Part shown: in pieces, positions 1 to 11,162 of the stretch
How positions within the stretch are numbered: position 1 is the stretch's first letter
How the letters are laid out: every line of letters starts with the position of its first letter
Assembly (NCBI RefSeq): GCF_022682495.2
Contig: NC_071397.1
Location: forward strand, 12,119,082 to 12,183,081
Source of the DNA: Desmodus rotundus
Taxonomy: Eukaryota > Chordata > Mammalia > Chiroptera > Phyllostomidae
Reading direction: 5' to 3'
DNA: 64,000 nucleotides
Notes under the pieces: generated by a model
Told to the model about the DNA's origin: nothing
Seen by the model: only the letters and a program-made list of their open reading frames with translations
The model's database searches: none
Position numbers and translations under genes: made by a program

Positions 1-1665
1 CAGATGATAAATTAATTGGTGCTCCCTTGTATGTAACTACCTGCTTTTCTCTTGTGGCTGTTAGGATTCTCTCCTTGTCTTTAAGACTTGACATTTTAAT
101 TATGATGTGTCCAGGTTTAGGCTTCTTCAGGTTCAACTTGTTGGGGACTCTCTAAGCTTCCTGGACTTGTGTGTCTTTTTCCTTCACCAGATTAAGGAAG
201 TTCTCAGTCATTATTTCTTGAAACAGTTTCTTGATCCCTTGCTCATTCTCTTCTCCTTCTGGTGTTCCCATGACGCAGATGTTGTTATGCTTCATATTGT
301 CCCAAATGTTTCTTACGCTTTTCTCATTTTTTTAAATTATTTTTTCTTTTTGATACTCTGCCTGGGTGGTTTTTTCTACCTTGTATTCCAAATCACTGAT
401 TTAATCCTCTGCTTCATCTAACCTACTGTTTATTCCTTCCAGTGTATTATTTATTTCAGATATTGCCTTCTTTATTTCTGACTCATCCTTTTAGGGTTTC
501 TAAGTCTTTTTACATGCTGTTGAGTAGCCTTATAATCATTACTCTAAAATCTCTATCTGATAAATTGCTTGTCTCCATTTCATCTAGTTCTTCTTCTGGA
601 GAATCTCTTATTCTTTCATTTGGGATCTGTTTCTTTGTCTTCCCATTTGGTATGCTTCTCTGTATTTGTTTCTATGTATCAGGTAGATCTGCAAGACTCT
701 GGTGCATGCCTAAGTCAAACTCTACCTGTCACTGGCCCTGGGCAACCTGTCTGGACTTATCAGCAATCCACAGCATGTGACACCCTCTACCTGGCCTGGG
801 TGTGTACAAAAAGAATCAGGCTGTGTACCAAGGCTGGATTTTACCCTCGCCAGGCCCAGGGGTGGGTCAGCTGAAGCCTCAGAATGCCTAGTAATCCACT
901 TCTCACTGTAGGCTTTCTGTAGGGTTAAAGAGTGAAAGTCTTCCAGCTGTATTCCTCAGCTGCAGGACTTAAGCACCACAGGGTGGGGCAGAGTAATTAC
1001 TGCAGGCAGGGCTATTGCTTCCCCTCAGGCTGATGCCACTTAGAGAGGAGTGCTCTGCCTGAGAGAGATGCCTCTGCAGTGTGGAGAATGACTCAGCACA
1101 GGGATCCTGGCAGCTGTTCTTTCAGCCTTCTTACCAGAGCCACCAACTCCAGACTCTCCTCAAGCATCTCTAACACTCTCTCCTCCCTCTGCTGGAGCTG
1201 AGGGTAAGTGGCTGCAAATGAAATATTGGGTGTTGGCCCTTTAAGAGGCTCTCTGAGGCTCCAGCTGCCTCTCCCCGGCAGACAGAAACCCTGTTGTTTT
1301 CACAGCCATATGTTATTTGGGTTCCTTTCTTGGTTCTGGTGCTGTAGGCTGGGGAGCCCAGCATGGGGTTTAGACACCATACTTCTCAGGGGGAACCCCC
1401 AGCTGCAGAAATATCCCTCCAGAACTTTAGCTGCTCCCCATGGGAGCCCAGTCAGCCCTCTTGCACCTCCTCTGCACTCCCTACCAAGCACATTGTGGTG
1501 ATTTGGCTTCTTCTGTCTGTCCGTGCTTATAAGGCTTCTCTCCAACCAGTGTTCAGTCGGTTATGCAGGATGATCCTTCTATAATTTAGTTGTAATTCCA
1601 GTTTGGTCCTGGGAGGAGGTTGATGTACCTTCCACTTACTCTTCCACCATCTTGGATCTCCTCTC
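1..1665 (-). mobile_element. L1 retrotransposon, 5' end (5' UTR and broken ORF1), cut by window edge
   Basis: Read on the minus strand, this starts at about 1665 with the typical L1 opening (gatccaagatggtggaagag), runs through a 5' UTR and enters ORF1 in roughly the left 650 bases. The ORF1-like peptide pieces include EEELDEMETSNLSDRDF, a coiled-coil stretch (INNTLEGINSRLDEAED) and the conserved NIWDNMKHNNICVMGTPEGE block. They are spread over more than one frame and broken by stop codons, so ORF1 is dead. Because the 5' terminus is present, the copy was probably inserted near full length and should continue left of the window through ORF2. An L1 5' UTR carries the sense promoter and often an antisense one, which here would point rightwards. 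An 11-A run (1666-1676) abuts the terminus. Confidence 0.85.
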
Positions 1666-1676
1666 AAAAAAAAAAA

Positions 1677-2298
1677 GTCAGTTCTGTACTTTAGAAGGGT
1701 AAGAATATAGGTTCTACTAACTACAGAACAATCAATGTGATGGGGTTCTTGGATGAGATTCCAGATCAGGCTATTGGAACTTGGTTTGTGAGCATGAAAT
1801 GAAGAATTTGTAATCTCCAGGAGCCAGTACGGGTGCCCTAGGAACCTTCCTGTGAGCACAATAGGATTCACTTTCTTGCGAGAGAAGTAGCGTGCCTGGA
1901 TTTCAGTGAAGCAGCTTGCAAGATTCTTATTCTTAACAGGCTGATGAACTAGAAAGAATTGTGTAAGCGGGACAATACATTTGGCTGTCTTTAAAACACG
2001 ACCCCAAGGTGGTACAATCAATCGAAGTGATGCCAATCTGCAGATGGTTTCTATGTGGCACATTCCCTACCTAGTTCAACACTGTAAGAAAAGAACTTAG
2101 AAGAATACACAGGAGGTCTGCTTATTGAATATTGAAATGGCAAAAAGCCTGGAAGGAAAATAAATGTGAAGGAATAAGACAAGGATTTTTAAAACTATTA
2201 TTTAGAGATTGCTACAGTATTCAGTATTGACAATGAATACTGTTTATTTAATGATGAGTTTTCAGAACACTATTATCCATGCATCCAAATCACAAACA
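1677..2298. other. Unassigned non-coding sequence
   Basis: No repeat family or exon was recognised. A long minus-strand open frame (1527-2063) crosses it but runs on into the neighbouring L1 5' UTR and matches no protein I know, so I do not call a gene. Confidence 0.4.
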
Positions 2299-2326
2299 CT
2301 CTCCTCTCTCTCTCTCTCTCTCTCTC
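2299..2326. repeat. (CT)n microsatellite
   Basis: A near-pure CT dinucleotide run of 28 bases, interrupted once by CTCCT near its left end. Confidence 0.95.
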
Positions 2327-3011
2327 AACTCCCTGAATGTCTGTGAGTATTCTGTTCCCCTGGCACTGAACCAGCACCATAGGAATGGAATAAGGACCAA
2401 GCCCTCCTTCTAAAAGACCAAGCTGTAAAATTAGCAAAGGAATAAAAAACAGCTGGCGAAATACGATAGCTGTTATTCTGAGCCCCTGAACCTGAAAAGA
2501 TAGTTTATTTTAGAAGACAAACAAAATCGGCCTTCCGTTTGATCTGGGACAGCATCCACCGTCAGAAGCCGCCCGTTCGCATTTCGTTACTCTGGAGGTT
2601 TGGGACAAGCCGTACAGCTCTGTAAACAAAGAACAGAAAGGATCAGTTTCCATCTTAATTTGACAGTAAACAGTACTAATTTGACTCTGCAGCTGTTTAT
2701 CGATACCCAGGGAAAAAAAAAAACAGTTGCAATTCAATAGAGAGAACAGTAGCCAGTGTGTTGGGGCAGAATTGTTGCTAAGATGGCAGGAGCCAGGCTG
2801 TCTTGAATCTCTCGATGTTAAAAGAACACAATGTAAATTGCCACATGGTGTGGTTTTCATCTGGCAGCAGGGCCAGCAATGGGAGCCTATAGTGTTCAGC
2901 CTTCAGAGAGGGCTCTCTGTAGTGGCTTCATCTTGACTTGTCTCAGAAACTGCCAATGGATTCCCTGCCAATCACTTAATATTTTACAGAAAACAGGTCT
3001 GGCCCAAGGCA
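2327..3011. other. Unique sequence with a candidate conserved non-coding block (about 2480-2760)
   Basis: No repeat was recognised. The centre has a mixed, non-repetitive composition with sites resembling transcription-factor motifs: a forkhead/SOX-like ctgtaaacaaagaacag (about 2620), homeodomain-like cttaatttgacag, an E-box cagctg and tttatcgatac. This is the look of a conserved enhancer, but that is inference only; conservation cannot be measured here. Confidence 0.25.
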
Positions 3012-3125
3012 AAATTCTTTATTCATTCACTCAGCCACTCATTTTACAAATGTGTGTTAGGTGCTTACTATATGGCAGATGCTGAGTTGTATATTGGAAA
3101 TAAAAGATGAATGTTATTCACACCT
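3012..3125 (-). repeat. L2 LINE fragment
   Basis: The run attcattcactcagccact followed by aggtgcttactatatggcag and 'tattggaaataaaagatgaa' is the reverse complement of the L2 3' end (the segment reading 'gtgcctggcacatagtaggtgctcaataaa' in consensus). It is diverged, as expected for an ancient LINE. Weak similarity continues to about 3235. Confidence 0.6.
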
Positions 3126-3319
3126 GCTTGACCTTCACTTTCTAGCTGCAGAGAAATTTGCAAATAAATCATGATAATACATTAAGGTAAGCACGATCAT
3201 AGAGGCACACCTGGGTAATGAAAGAATCTGGTTAGTTGAGTTCCTCTGTGTATCATCCATAAATTGATTGTGTAGAACAAGGTTATAATATTGGATTTAA
3301 AAGCTATTTCCTATATAAC

Positions 3320-3342
3320 TTCATTCATTCATTCATTCATTC
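3320..3342. repeat. (ATTC)n short tandem repeat
   Basis: Five to six copies of the tetramer ATTC. It is often found at the end of L2 elements and here precedes a MIR. Confidence 0.9.
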
Positions 3343-3384
3343 TAGTTTTGGTGATTCTGACAGGACTAATACGCCAGACACCTT

Positions 3385-3600
3385 GGCGAGTTGCTTTTCG
3401 TGCATTACCTCAGCCAGACCTCACAACCACATTATAAGGTAGGCACAACTGTCATCCATTTGGCCAATAAAGAGGCTGTGGGATAGAGGTTGCATTTCCT
3501 GCCTGTGAGCATTCAACTACTAAGTGGAGAGGCCAGGGACAGAATCCCAGTTGGGTGAACTCCCAGTTCCATGCTCTTTGTAATCATGCTTCCATGTAAG
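3385..3600 (-). repeat. MIR SINE
   Basis: Diverged MIR in reverse orientation. It has the 'cctcacaaccacattataaggtaggcacaactgtcatcc' type core followed by a degraded 'gaggaaactgaggc' zone and the pattern ending in tgggtgaactcccagttcca then 'atgctctt', matching the reverse complement of MIR from its 3' part to its tRNA-like head. Confidence 0.7.
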
Positions 3601-3804
3601 GTGCTTAAAGGTTGTGAATTCCAGTGCAGTGGCTTATCATGAATATCAATTATCATCGTCATATGTTTTTGAAAAAGCTGTAGGCTTTCCAATGAATACA
3701 CAGTTATTCTAGTAATTTATTACAATTTACAACTCTCGCCTGTTCATATAATATTAAACTCCCACCTTTAGAGGCTATTCATGGTCTTCTGCTTGGAATG
3801 AACA

Positions 3805-3870
3805 GAGCGCTGTGTATCAGAGCTTTCAAATACATTTGTTGAGCATTTACTCTATGCCCGGAATGAACGT
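3805..3870 (-). repeat. L2 LINE fragment
   Basis: Contains aaatacatttgttgagcatt then 'tactctatgcccggaatgaa', the reverse complement of the L2 3' terminal segment. Short and diverged. Confidence 0.5.
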
Positions 3871-4685
3871 GGCTTTGTTGTTACTCAGTCGCAATTCGGA
3901 TCAAGACATTCTCTCTGTGACGTTATCTTGATTCTTTACCAAAACAGTTGCCTGCCTTCTTAATATGGAATTTAAAACTAACATAATCCCACAGTATTTT
4001 AAATAATTTTGAAGGTATTTACCATGTGCAATCAAACCAGAAAGAATAATAAGAGTGAACAGCTATTAGAAGAAAAACAAAATTCTCTCATAGATTCAGT
4101 TTAGTAAGAACATGTAATTTTACCACTTATGTTTTAATTTGTCTTCCTCTCACATGCAATTGAATCTTGGTCATTAGGTTATATCTGGCCTGGCCAAATA
4201 AAGCTTTCTATTTAGAAAATAGAACAGTTGGTACAGCCAGCCTCTCTCCATTTCACTGACAAAAACCAGAAGCCAGACTTGGGACTTGCAGATTATCTCA
4301 CGCAGTTGGTGTGTCTGTGTTCCTGTTACACATGGCGTGAGCCTTGGAGATCTGGATGGCAAAGGGAACACAAGTGGATTTGGTAAAGTGGAAGAATTTG
4401 CCCCTTTATTATATGCCATTCCTTTAGGACACTCAGCATTTGTCAAACATATGGAAAATAGGAGAGGCATGAGTCTGAATATCATTAAAGGAAAATACAC
4501 CGTGAAGCTCAGTGAGGCTGTTTTGTACCAAGTTTCTACTGTGCCTCACTGACCTGTGCCTCATCACCGGAGGGCTACGCCCATTGGGGATTTTCTGGGT
4601 CATTTATTATTAGTTTCCCATTTACACAGAGAGTTTGGAGCATTCAATACAAATAATAGTTCCATATATACAAAAGACGGACTTT
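3871..4685. other. AT-rich non-coding sequence, nothing recognised
   Basis: No repeat, exon or RNA gene was recognised. Short open frames at 4174-4552 on both strands overlap each other and look like chance. Confidence 0.4.
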
Positions 4686-4689
4686 AGTG

Positions 4690-5080
4690 ATGTACCACTG
4701 GAGGTAGGTCAGGGTGCTCTCAGTGACAAGTAGCACAGTACCCTGACTTCAGCAAATAATACATTTATTGTTTCCCATGACAACTTCAGAGACAGGGCAT
4801 CTTAGGGCTGGCTAATTAAGGGGATCAGTGACATGATCAGAGACCCAGGTGCTCTCCAGCCCTCTGCCCTGCCATCCTCAGGGAGCAGGCATTATGCCCC
4901 TGCGCCCTGATGGCAGCAAGATACCTGCAGCTGCAGGACCAGCATCGCAGCATCACGTACAGACAGGGTCATGTCCAGGGGAAGAAGATACCATTTCTTC
5001 CTTATGCCTCTTTTTAAGATCAAGGAATCCTTCCCTTCAATGCCCCTACCCCCCACCAGAGGACCTAGCCTCATACCCTA
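4690..5080. repeat. Probable ancient interspersed repeat, family unresolved
   Basis: The series caaataatacatttattgtt, 'gggctggctaattaag', 'cagtgacatgatcagagacccaggtgctctccagccct' and 'tgccatcctcaggg' has the wording of an old, widely dispersed mammalian repeat in reverse orientation (a reversed AATAAA near the left end). I cannot name the family with confidence. Confidence 0.4.
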
Positions 5081-5890
5081 GGGTTCAGAATTATGTTAAG
5101 TGCCCTGACTCCCAACAGTCACTGGTAGGGGAATGGAGCCCCCCTTATGTGCTTAGACCAGTCAGAACACATCCCCTAAAGGACATGACTGTGTGGAAGA
5201 GGTAGATCCCTGAACAAAGTTGGGGTTCTTTATCAAGAAGTTGGAGGGAGTGGCTATTAGGTAGGCAACCAATGTGGTCTTACCTGGCCTGTCTAACCTT
5301 CAAGCAACGTTGTGTAGACATCAAGTCAGATCTTGCACACTCCCAACGAGCAGAAGAGAAAACTGATCATTTTTGTTCTTTGCTCCAGGCCACCTGGGAT
5401 TAATGGCAAAGTGAGGATTCCAACCAAATTCCTCAACCCCAAGTCCATCATTCCTTGCATCCCTTGTCTCCTTGGTCTTGGCATAGCCAGAGACTTTTCA
5501 TCCTTCCAGGGCTTACTGTTATCCTTTGTGGTGCCTGAACTCAGCCAAGATTTGTCTTCCTGCGATGACAGGTGTGCAGCCAACATTCAGAGAGCGTGTA
5601 CTAGGTCATGTACCCTGCTTAAACTTTACACAGTTAGCCCCACAAAACCTCACAGCTGGTGCGAGGAGTTGGGGATAACCATCACACGACTAGGGAGGGA
5701 GTCTCTCATCCGGGCTTCCGTAGGCTGGCGTGCGCTTAATTGAACATTGCATACGCCAAGGGCTTGTGGATGAAAACTGAGTTGGAAGAGTGGGTTATGT
5801 GTCCTCGGAGACCACTGTCACCTGGGGTGGTGGAAAAGCCTAACATCTAATGGAGATACCCCCACCCACAGGCTATTAGACTTTGAGGAA
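5081..5890. other. Unassigned non-coding sequence
   Basis: No repeat family or exon was recognised. A 136-codon plus-strand open frame (5333-5743) has no recognisable domain. Confidence 0.4.
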
Positions 5891-5894
5891 AAAA

Positions 5895-6035
5895 TTCCCA
5901 GCTGAGCCTCAGTTTTCTTATCTGCAAAATGGGGATAAAAAGTAATACCTACTTCACAGCTTTTTTTCTTGCCAAGACTAAGAAAATATCTATGCAGAAA
6001 TACTCTGTAAATTGCAAACCATTCTAATGATTATC
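5895..6035 (+). repeat. MIR SINE fragment
   Basis: The segment gctgagcctcagttttctta, then 'tctgcaaaatggggataaaaagtaatacctacttcacagc', is the MIR core in forward orientation. The tRNA-like head is missing or too diverged to see. Confidence 0.75.
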
Positions 6036-6407
6036 AGTTATTAACATGTTTATTATTACTGGCATCACCTGCTTTCAAAGATCAGGGTGTTCCTGCTACC
6101 CTCTATTGGAGCCTCCCTCTCCACTTCCCATCCCCCACCCCAAGGATGCTGTCCTCACCTTTCTTGCTGTTCCCCACATGCCTCACTGCCTTCAAGGCTG
6201 TTTAATGTTCCTTTTTATCTTCTGGTTTTCTCTAGGTGGCAGAGAAGGGAAAACGACATTAACAACACCAGGGATTGCACATAAATCATAATGTAACAGG
6301 GCCTAGGCCCTGTCTGAGCTGCGTGCTCATTCAAGCTGATTTTATGTTTGCTGCAGCCGACACGAGCCAGAGCAGAGAGAGCCAGCCTCCCTGGAGCAGG
6401 ACCTGCA
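6036..6407. other. Unique non-coding sequence
   Basis: Nothing recognised. A pyrimidine-rich stretch (6090-6200) encodes only short overlapping chance frames. Confidence 0.4.
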
Positions 6408-6475
6408 GAATATTAGAGTTGGAAAAGACCCTGGTGATCACCTAAACCCTCAAGCTCCAGCTGTCATTGAACATG
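6408..6475. repeat. L3/CR1-like fragment
   Basis: The phrase attagagttggaaaagaccc followed by 'tggtgatcacctaaaccc' resembles the conserved 3' region of L3/CR1 LINEs (attttagagctggaagggacc in consensus). It is short, so the call is tentative. Confidence 0.35.
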
Positions 6476-6529
6476 ACTAAGAAGGAAGGGTCGATGCTCA
6501 AATGTGTTTCCCAAGCAGAGTTAAACACA

Positions 6530-7395
6530 GTTGAAAATGTCAGAATGGCTATCATCAAAAAATCAACAAACAACAAGTGCTGGCGAGGATGTGGAGAAAA
6601 GGGAGCCCTTTTGCACTGTTGGTGGGAATGCAGATTGGTGCAGCCACTGTGGAAAACAGTGTGGAGATAACTCAAAAAATTAAAAATGGAACTGCCTTAT
6701 GACCCAGTGACTCCACGTCTTGGAATACTCTTATATCTGAAGAAACCTGAAACAGTAATTCAAAAGAATATATACACCGCTATGTTCATTGCAGTGTTAT
6801 TTACAATAGCCAAGATTTGGAAGCAGCCCGAGTGTCCATCAGTAGATGAGTGGGTAAAAACACCACGGTACATTTACACAATAGAATACTACTCGGCCGT
6901 TAAAAAAAAAAAAAAAAAAAGGAAGTCTTACCTTTGGAACAGCATGGATGGACCTGAAGATTATTATGCTAAATGAAATAAACCAGTCAGAGAAGGACAA
7001 ATGCCGTATGTGATCTTACTTATAGGTGGAATCGAATGAACAAAATAGACTGATTAACAAAATAGAAACAGGCACGTCTATGTGGAGCAGACTGACAGCT
7101 GTCAGAGGGGAGGGAGTCTGGGGAACTAGATAAAGGAAGGGGAAGGGTTAAGCAAAAAAACCCCCATATATGTATAACACAGACATGGACGACAGTGTGG
7201 CGATGGCCAGAGGGAAAGGGAAGGGGATCGGGGAGCAGGTGGAGGTGTGCAGAGAGGGGAAAATGGCGACAGAAAGAGACTTTGTTGGGGCGATGGGCGC
7301 ACGCTGCAGTGTGCAGGTGCTGTTGAGTTGTACACTTGAAGCCTGTGTGGTTTCGTGAACCAATGTCACCCCAATAAATTCACTGTTTGAAAAAG
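6530..7395 (+). mobile_element. L1 retrotransposon, 5'-truncated (ORF2 C-terminus and 3' UTR)
   Basis: Begins inside ORF2 with gtcagaatggctatcatcaa and carries the cysteine-rich C-terminal block (peptides [20 protein letters not shown] and QPLWKTVW). The polymerase C-terminal pieces [17 protein letters not shown] and FTIAKIWKQPECPSVDEW follow in another frame. An 18-A run (6902-6919) interrupts the end of ORF2. The 3' UTR ends at about 7395 with ccccaataaattcactgttt. Frame breaks make it a dead copy, and its divergence from the copy at 23.3 kb shows it belongs to an older subfamily. Confidence 0.9.
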
Positions 7396-7539
7396 CTTCT
7401 TTATTCACGGTTGGATTGTCGAAGTCTTTAGTATGGTTTCCAGGAAAGGATTCCCCAGAATGATTTGGCTATAAAATGATTTTCTTTTTTCACGGAGCAT
7501 CTGAAGAAACCAGTTTTCCATCGGACACTGATTAAATCC

Positions 7540-7645
7540 CATTATATTATTTCATTTTGGGAGAAACCGAAGTTCACAGAAGTGAACCGAGTTGCTCAAG
7601 GTTTCCAGCTAGCCAGAGGAGGAGGGGGGTTCCCAGGCCACCATG
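7540..7645 (-). repeat. MIR SINE fragment
   Basis: Contains ttcattttgggagaaaccga and 'gttgctcaaggtttccagctagccagaggagg', the reverse-oriented MIR core, diverged. Confidence 0.5.
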
Positions 7646-7682
7646 CTCCTATAGCCGGTCCTCTATCTTGAGGTACCTCCAC

Positions 7683-7826
7683 GTTCCCTGGAGGGCTTGT
7701 TGACACAGTGCTTTCTGGGTCCCACCTCTGGGTTTCTGATTCAGTAGGTCTCGGGAGAATTTGCACGTGTTGCCAGTGCTGCTGGCATAGTGGGGCTCGG
7801 ACTTTGAGAACTGCTACCTTATACCA
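7683..7826 (+). mobile_element. MER5A-type hAT-Charlie element fragment
   Basis: Shows the MER5A landmarks in order: ccctggagggcttgttgaca, 'ctgggtcccacctctgggtttctgattcagtaggtc', 'gagaatttgcacgtgttgccagtgctgctgg' and the 3' terminal 'gactttgagaactgct'. It is a non-autonomous DNA transposon, old and missing part of the left end. Confidence 0.85.
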
Positions 7827-9716
7827 CCTGACTCTCCCGTTCGTTGGGCGCTGTGTATCAAGTTTTGATCTGAGGAGCAGTGTGACCACCTGCACGCTGA
7901 GGCAGCTCTAGCCCTAGGTAGAGGAAGCAGTTGCCCTCAGGCTGTGACCGCAGGAGCTCTGGGAGACCAGCTCACCTTCCATGAAGGCCCCGCCCTTCCT
8001 GCAATCCTCCCTCCACTTTGCCACACTATCTAGAACCCCACCCATATAGATTCATCCTGGATTTTTGTTTATTTACACTGTAATTTGCTCTTTTACAATG
8101 CAAATGCTCCTGGGAGGGTTGAGAAAGATCGTCAGTTGCTCACACGTAAGATTTAATTAAATCAAATTCCCTTTGTACTTAGCTGAGAACATTGTCACAA
8201 GAGAAGGGGATTTGGGATCACGTTGGAGAAATTACAGGAAGAAGACCTATTTGGGGAAGATGAAGGGGAACTTTGAGATGGGCTGCTGGGCACCTGGTGA
8301 AGGCAGAGCTGGGAGGTGGGAGGCAGTGTGCCACTTGGGTTGAGCTGCTCCTTCTTGCTGTGCTCAGCATTGTCCTGAGTATCACTCCTTACTGAGTAGG
8401 GTGGGGCGAGGGAAAAGGGGGAATGAAGATTTTCCTTGTGGATGACAGAAGTTCTTCCTCATCCAAACATGGGAATCCACGGTGGTGGGGCAGACATGAC
8501 TCTCTCCCAGGGCCCCTGCTGACTGAGAAAGCTTTTGGTGACAAAATGCCAGGATCTGGCACAGGAGTCAGAGTGCTGGGTGGTCGGTGCCCTGTGTTTG
8601 TGGGAAGAGCTGCTGGCTTCACTGAACTCCGTGCACTGGCAAGCCTTAGGTTTACTCCCCGGGACTGTAACAAAGACCACTTGGCCCCTGTCCCCAGCTT
8701 GTTCGCTCTGTCTCCAACTAGATCCCTTTCTCCCTCTTTCCTTCTTGTCAGCCTCTCCATTGCTCTCTGTTTCTAGTCTCAGTCTATCTCTCCATAAGAT
8801 ATAAAGAAACTCTTCTAGACATTTAAATGGTCAGCAACCAGACTGCAACTTTGCCCGTGTCCAGAAGGCACCATGTGCATAGAATTCCACCAAAGTGGCA
8901 CTTTCTTGGAGTCACCATACTTTGGTGACTGTGGCCAGCACTTTCCATTGTCCCGCTCCTAACTAGTCAGGAAGAGCGAGGATGGTCTGGGAGTAGAGGG
9001 GGAACATGGAAGAAGATAGAACCCCTTCGGTAGGCCCAAGACCCGGGAAAATTGCACTCCCCTTTCACCTTGCCCTCTGCTCTCCAGGACAATGGGCAGC
9101 TGCCCTAGAAGCCAATGGGTGGTGGGATGTCAGACCCTGGGAACGCTAGTTGGGGAAATCTCTAGGTCAGAGACTTGGGGCTGCCCAGAGCTCTCAGAGT
9201 CCCTGTCTCACACTGTATCTAGCACAGTGCTCTCTGGGGGGCCGTTCATATCTGCCACCCCGGTAGTGAGTCTTCTGGATCCTTCAAAGGAGACCCTTAA
9301 AGCCATTTTCTCCCTGCATTCCTGTCTTTGTTCCTGAGACATGAGGCCATGCACAGCAAGGACCAACAGCCGAGGAGAAGTGTGGAAAGCATTTACTATA
9401 GCCTCCCAGAGGAATATGGAATTTTGGATCAAAGGTAGAATGGACCCGTCAGGCAGTATTTACCCTCCTCTTTCTGAGTTCTGATGACTGACATTGTTCT
9501 GTTTTTATTACTGGCCCTTGGAAGCAATTGTTTTAGAAAAATATTGTCTAGACCTGAAATTGAGTGAATGTGACATTAATTACAAGGGCTTTCCTCTGAG
9601 TGTCTGTGCCAGCTGTGTTCTGTGTGGGGGAGCCGCTGGGGGCTCCCAGAGAGATGAGAATGCGAGATCACGGAGCCGCCCGCACGAGGGCCTGCTGGGG
9701 CCAGGTTCTGGACTCC
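7827..9716. other. Unique non-coding sequence, no element recognised
   Basis: About 1.9 kb without a repeat or exon I can name. Several overlapping open frames on both strands (for example 8389-8804 and 9092-9432) are short, lack domains and mirror one another, which is typical of chance frames in GC-moderate DNA. Confidence 0.4.
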
Positions 9717-9925
9717 GCCTTTAACACAGCTTTCTTCGTTCCACCCTCAAAACAAGCCTGCGAAGCAAGCACCCCTTCCCCTGTCTGACGGGTAAAGAAG
9801 CCAAGGCTCGGGAAAGTTCAATGTTAGGTTCACACAGGGAACACACAGGGCCGAAAAGGTGAGGTCGGGCTCCAGATCCAGGTCCACTGAGCTCTGAAAC
9901 TGACGCTCTTTCCATCCATTCAGAC
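9717..9925 (-). repeat. MIR SINE
   Basis: Reverse-oriented MIR: 'accctcaaaacaagcctgcgaagcaagcacc', 'gggtaaagaagccaaggctcgggaaag', 'aggttcacacaggg' and 'gctctgaaactgacgctcttt' follow the reversed consensus in order, with moderate divergence. Confidence 0.65.
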
Positions 9926-10233
9926 GATGGAAGCAAGGCAGCTTGGGATGTGACATGCTCCATTCAGTAATGGATTCACTGGAAATAATAATTGGTTTAT
10001 ATACAATACATTTTTAAGAAACTGGTTTGCAACTGTGAGTTCTACCTCATTACTAGGCATGACATCAACAATGGGTTATGATGACCAGCATTAAAAAAGA
10101 AAATTTGTAGGGTTTTGTTTTTTTTAGTTTTCTTTTGTCTTTTTTTTTTTCATTTTCACGAATAACTTTAATGATTTGGATATTTTGAGTATGTCAGCTA
10201 TCTCCCGTGTGGTATAACATTGATCTTAATTTA

Positions 10234-10737
10234 ATTTTTTTATTTTTATTTTTTATTGTTGTTCAAGTACAGTTGTCTCCATTTTCTCCCCTGCTCCACC
10301 CATCCCCCCACCCTCAAACCTACCCCCTTTGGCTTTGTCCATGTGTCCTTTATACAAGTTCCTTGATGGACCTTCTCCTATTTTTCCCCATTATCCCGCT
10401 CCCTCCTCCCCTCTGGTTACTGCCAGTTTGTTCTTTATTTCAGTGTCTCTGGTTATATTTGCTTGTTTGTTTTGTTGATTAGATTCCACTTATAAGTGAG
10501 ATCATATGGTATTTGTAAAAGAACCTATGCACCCCAATGTTCATAGCAGCACAATTTACAATAGCCAAGTGCTGGAAGCAACCTAAGTGCCCATCAGTAA
10601 ATGAGTGGATCAAAAAACTACGGTACATTTACACAATGGAATACTGCACAGCAGAAAGAAAGAGGAGCTCCTACCGTTCGTGATAGCATGGATGGAACTG
10701 GAGAGCATTATGCTAAGTGACGTAAGCCAGGTGATGA
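10234..10737 (-). mobile_element. L1 retrotransposon, 5'-truncated with 5' inversion
   Basis: The left part (10234-10516) is an L1 3' UTR on the minus strand, starting with the poly(T) of its tail and reaching the end of ORF2 (reverse of accatatgatctcacttata). The right part (10517-10737) is L1 ORF2 in the opposite, plus orientation (caccccaatgttcatagcag through 'gagcattatgctaagtgacgtaagccagg'). The two parts are nearly contiguous in L1 order and meet head to head, the signature of twin priming during one insertion. Of the two L1 subfamilies seen here it is close to the young one at 23.3 kb. Target duplications were not clear. Confidence 0.85.
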
Positions 10738-10993
10738 AAATTTGTGTTTTAATAACATACAAATGTGTACATGTATATAAGTAGATCAGGTTTTGTGAGT
10801 CTAAAGCTTACATGATTTGGAGGGCCTTACTAATGAAAAAGGATAGGTAAATTTTTTAGACTTAAAAAAAAAAACACACAAGAAATTACTCATTTTAAAA
10901 AACTGACCACACCCCACCACAAAAGCCCAGAACACAGTTTGATGTTTCTGTTAATGGTTTGACACACTCATTGGCTGCATACTCTTTGATGAC
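10738..10993. other. Short unique AT-rich spacer
   Basis: AT-rich spacer with an 11-A run near 10866. Nothing else seen. Confidence 0.4.
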
Positions 10994-11162
10994 TTTTTTT
11001 TCAGTCCTCACCTGAGGCTATTTTCATTGACTTTAGAGAGGAGGAACATTGATGTGAGGGAGAAACATTGATGCCGCCTCCCGTGCGCACCCTGACTAGG
11101 GACAGAACTACAACACTTTGGTACAGGATGACACTCCAGCCAACTGAGCCACCTGGCCAGGA
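10994..11162 (-). mobile_element. VES-type tRNA-derived SINE
   Basis: Starts with the reversed A-tail and tcctcacctgaggctatttt, continues with 'gagggagaaacattgatgccgcctcccgtgcgcaccctgacta' and ends in the reversed tRNA-like head (ccaactgagccacctggcca). VES SINEs are bat-specific Pol III elements. The internal promoter boxes are degraded and part of the middle is missing, so this is one of the older copies here. Confidence 0.85.

Noticed and set aside
1527..2063. 178-codon minus-strand frame
   Set aside because: It crosses the L1 5' boundary and the A-run, resembles no protein I know, and has no exon signals. A processed pseudogene was considered, but no poly(A) tail or flanking duplication fits.
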